16,876 bases of DNA from Erythrobacter sp. (GTDB lineage: Bacteria; Pseudomonadota; Alphaproteobacteria; Sphingomonadales; Sphingomonadaceae). The notes under the pieces are model-generated. The model saw nothing but the letters and a program-made list of their open reading frames with translations, made no database searches and had not been told where the DNA came from. Positions 15,093 to 16,876 of the stretch are shown one piece after another. The stretch covers positions 1 to 16,876 of the forward strand of contig NZOF01000033.1 of the NCBI GenBank assembly GCA_002695185.1, read 5' to 3'. Position 1 is the first letter of the stretch, and every line of letters begins with the position of its first letter. A program made the position numbers and the translations under genes.

Positions 15093-15531
15093 CCTGTCTT
15101 CCGCAACCGACCGCCTCATCCGCTATCGGGACGACCAGCCCGTCGATCACGGCGCGGTGACCGTGGATGCTTTCCTCGACCAATCCAACGCCTCCGCCGT
15201 CAGGATCGAACCGGGCGACGATGCGCACGAGCTTATTCCTCATCTGGAACGGCTTTCGCTGGTGGAGGTGAACTTCCCTGCTTTCGGCGATGGCCGCGGC
15301 TATTCTTCTGCCCAGATCCTGCGCGAAGCTGGGTATGATGGCGAACTGCGCGCCGTGGGCGATGTGCTGGTGGATCAGGTGGCCTATATGCGCCGCTGCG
15401 GCTTCGATGCGTTCGAGCCGGACAGCGCGCTCGACGAAGGAGACCTGAAAGCCGCGCTCGATCGCTGGCCCGAAGTCTATCAGAAAGCTGCCGACGGTCG
15501 CACGACGATCTGGAGCAAGAGGCACGCGTGA
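15085..15531 (+). CDS. DUF934 family protein of the sulfite reductase operon
   Basis: This 148-residue soluble protein belongs to DUF934, a family that regularly accompanies cysI and cysH in proteobacteria; its activity is unproven. The family core is clear: VNFPAFGDGRGYSSAQILRE, then GYDGELRAVGDVLVDQVAYM and RRCGFDAFE, at about residues 62-111. It has one cysteine (C105), too few for an Fe-S cluster of its own. Translation is probably strong: AGGAGG at 15073-15078, inside the 3' end of cysI, lies six bases before the ATG. The gene overlaps cysI by eight bases and its TGA overlaps the GTG start of cysH by four. A helper role for sulfite reductase or APS reductase is inferred from context only. 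Confidence 0.94.
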   Translation: MADLSSATDRLIRYRDDQPVDHGAVTVDAFLDQSNASAVRIEPGDDAHELIPHLERLSLVEVNFPAFGDGRGYSSAQILREAGYDGELRAVGDVLVDQVAYMRRCGFDAFEPDSALDEGDLKAALDRWPEVYQKAADGRTTIWSKRHA

Positions 15532-16283
15532 ACCAGCTGCGCGCCATCGACCGGCTCGACACGGCCCCCCGCTTTTCGGAGCATGATGCGATTCGCCTGA
15601 ATCGCATGTTCCGTGGCAGCGAGACCGAAGAGTGGCTGAGCGCGGTCCTGCGCGATGGGCTGGCAGGCGATGTGGCGATCGTGTCCAGCTTCGGCGCGGA
15701 AAGTGCGGCACTGCTGCATCTGGTTTCGCGGATCGATCCGAGCGTGCCCGTGCTGTTCCTCGACACCGGCAAGCATTTCCCCGAAACGCTGGCCTATCGT
15801 GACGAGCTGGCGGATCGCTTCGGCCTCAATCTCGTCAATCTCTACCCCGATCTCGACGATCTGAAGACGCGCGATGAAACCGGGCTACGCTGGTCATACG
15901 ATCCCGATGGCTGCTGCGAATTGCGCAAGGTGCGCCCGCTGGCCAAGGCGCTGGCGACCTATGATGCCAGCCTGACCGGCCGCAAAGCGTTCCAGTCATC
16001 GACCCGCGCCAATCTGCCGCGGATAGAGATCGACACGTCGGACGAGCAGGGCCGGTTGAAGATCAACCCGCTGATCGATTGGGATGCGGACCGTATCGCC
16101 GCCTATTTCAAAGAACACGATCTGCCGCGTCATCCGCTGGTGGAGCGCGGTTTCCCCTCCATCGGCTGTTCCCCCTGCACGCGCCCCGTCGCCGAGGGCG
16201 AAGACCCGCGCGCCGGACGCTGGGCCGGCTGGGATAAGGTGGAATGCGGCATCCACAAGCCGGGCGAAGAACCCTTCCTCTAA
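15528..16283 (+). CDS. cysH: Assimilatory APS reductase (CysH family, [4Fe-4S] type)
   Basis: This 251-residue enzyme reduces adenylyl sulfate to sulfite with thioredoxin as donor. The N-terminal PP-loop-like site is SSFGAES (53-59), followed by LFLDTGKHFPET. The cysteine pairs C129-C130 (GCCELRK) and C214/C217 (GCSPCTRP) bind the [4Fe-4S] cluster that separates APS reductases from the cluster-free PAPS reductases of E. coli type. The catalytic cysteine is C240 in ECGIH. The pathway here therefore probably goes directly from APS without an APS kinase step. The start is GTG at 15528, overlapping the DUF934 stop as GTGA. It is the last gene of the five-gene unit and ends four bases from a convergent epimerase gene. 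Confidence 0.96.
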   Translation: MNQLRAIDRLDTAPRFSEHDAIRLNRMFRGSETEEWLSAVLRDGLAGDVAIVSSFGAESAALLHLVSRIDPSVPVLFLDTGKHFPETLAYRDELADRFGLNLVNLYPDLDDLKTRDETGLRWSYDPDGCCELRKVRPLAKALATYDASLTGRKAFQSSTRANLPRIEIDTSDEQGRLKINPLIDWDADRIAAYFKEHDLPRHPLVERGFPSIGCSPCTRPVAEGEDPRAGRWAGWDKVECGIHKPGEEPFL

Positions 16284-16301
16284 AAGGCTAGAGCCAGCCT
16301 T
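16284..16301 (-). terminator. Weak hairpin terminator at the end of the epimerase gene
   Basis: AAGGCT (16284-16289) and AGCCTT (16296-16301) form a six-pair stem with a six-base loop. On the minus strand the right arm runs into TTTTAG. The hairpin overlaps the epimerase stop codon. The stem and T-run are short, so function is uncertain. No T-run follows on the cysH side. Confidence 0.35.
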
Positions 16302-16876
16302 CGCGTTCGTACCAGCGCGCCGTGGCGCCAAGCCCGGCCGGGCCGTCGAGTCGCGGCGTCCAGACATTTTCCGGTACGCGGCGGGCAGGGCGGGCCACCC
16401 AGTCGGGGTGGACCATATAGCCCACGCGGTCGGGCGTAAGCTTGGCCTTGTCCCGCCGCAGCAGCTTGTCGGCGCGGGCGGCGAGGCCAAGGACCGCGCC
16501 GGGGAGATGCGGGGCAAAGACGCGGCGGCCCATCGCCTGGCCGATCAGCCGCGCCAGTTCCCCATGTTCATAGCCGCCCTGCCGCCCGTCATCGGGCTCC
16601 AGCGTGGCGCCGGACGCGATACCCGCGGGGGCCAGAGCCAGCAGGCATTCGGCCAGATCGTCGACATGGATGATCGAGGTATGGCCTTCGGGCGGCACCG
16701 GCACGACGCCGTATTTGGCAGTGCGGAACAGTTCGAACATGTCGATATCGCGCGGGCCATAAACCGCCGGGGGACGCACGATGGTAAAATCCATGCCCGA
16801 GGTTTCGACATAGGCTTCGGCGCTCGCCTTGGAGGCGCCGTATTGTGACAGCGACGGCTCACGCGCCGAGAGCGAG
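16288..16876 (-). CDS. NAD(P)-dependent epimerase/dehydratase (extended SDR), N-terminal part missing
   Basis: The frame is open to the right edge, so the N-terminal nucleotide-binding part lies outside the window; about 195 residues are visible. The extended short-chain dehydrogenase signature YGASKASAEAY gives the catalytic Tyr and Lys. It is followed by FTIVRPPAVYGPRD, the usual block at this point in sugar epimerases and dehydratases, and by TSIIHVDDLAECLLAL. The C-terminal part is specific to this protein and ends in WYEREGWL. Substrate and pathway cannot be told. An ATG at 16794 lies after the catalytic residues and is not the true start. The gene is convergent with cysH, with a four-base gap. 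Confidence 0.88.
   Translation of the reverse strand, partial: SLSAREPSLSQYGASKASAEAYVETSGMDFTIVRPPAVYGPRDIDMFELFRTAKYGVVPVPPEGHTSIIHVDDLAECLLALAPAGIASGATLEPDDGRQGGYEHGELARLIGQAMGRRVFAPHLPGAVLGLAARADKLLRRDKAKLTPDRVGYMVHPDWVARPARRVPENVWTPRLDGPAGLGATARWYEREGWL

Overview
The window is a gene-dense chromosomal stretch of an alphaproteobacterium, most likely Sphingomonadales (Erythrobacteraceae-like). This rests on the cell-cycle regulator GcrA, the domain families DUF2849, DUF934 and DUF1499, the compact cobA-DUF2849-cysI-DUF934-cysH layout, and moderately high GC. The genus is inference from gene content; no rRNA is present. No insertion sequence, integrase, CRISPR array, origin or clear foreign island is seen, and no gap between genes exceeds about 105 bases.

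Left part (1-5395): the 3' nine-tenths of pnp ends in a hairpin terminator. A zinc alcohol dehydrogenase lies on the minus strand, divergent from a spermidine-synthase-fold protein. That gene runs tail to tail into a DUF1993 gene, with the two stop codons interleaved. Upstream of DUF1993 on the same strand is gcrA, whose strong terminator almost touches the DUF1993 ribosome binding site.

Middle part (5396-9084): an ABC-2 type permease and a tRNA-Ala(CGC) read rightward. They meet a leftward two-gene unit, queF-DUF1499, joined by TGATG. A secreted or membrane-anchored proline-rich protein of unknown function is divergent from queF. The divergent gaps 3327-3425 and 7864-7965 must hold promoters, but I see no convincing -35/-10 pairs there.

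Right part (9117-16283): all genes read rightward and nearly all concern sulfur. They are a 3-mercaptopyruvate sulfurtransferase-type rhodanese (sseA), a cystathionine beta-lyase (metC), an MscS-type channel, and then five overlapping genes for assimilatory sulfate reduction. CysH reduces APS to sulfite, CysI reduces sulfite to sulfide using siroheme, and CobA makes the siroheme precursor. DUF2849 and DUF934 are the conserved small companions. No ATP sulfurylase, no CysJ-type flavoprotein and no precorrin-2 dehydrogenase/ferrochelatase is in view. The window closes with the C-terminal part of an extended short-chain dehydrogenase/epimerase on the minus strand.

Most of the window is conserved housekeeping sequence. 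The best leads are the cysteine-free DUF2849 in the sulfite reductase operon, the gcrA leader and terminator, the proline-rich membrane protein, and the duplicated RGG tail of PNPase. I see no clearly new multi-gene system.
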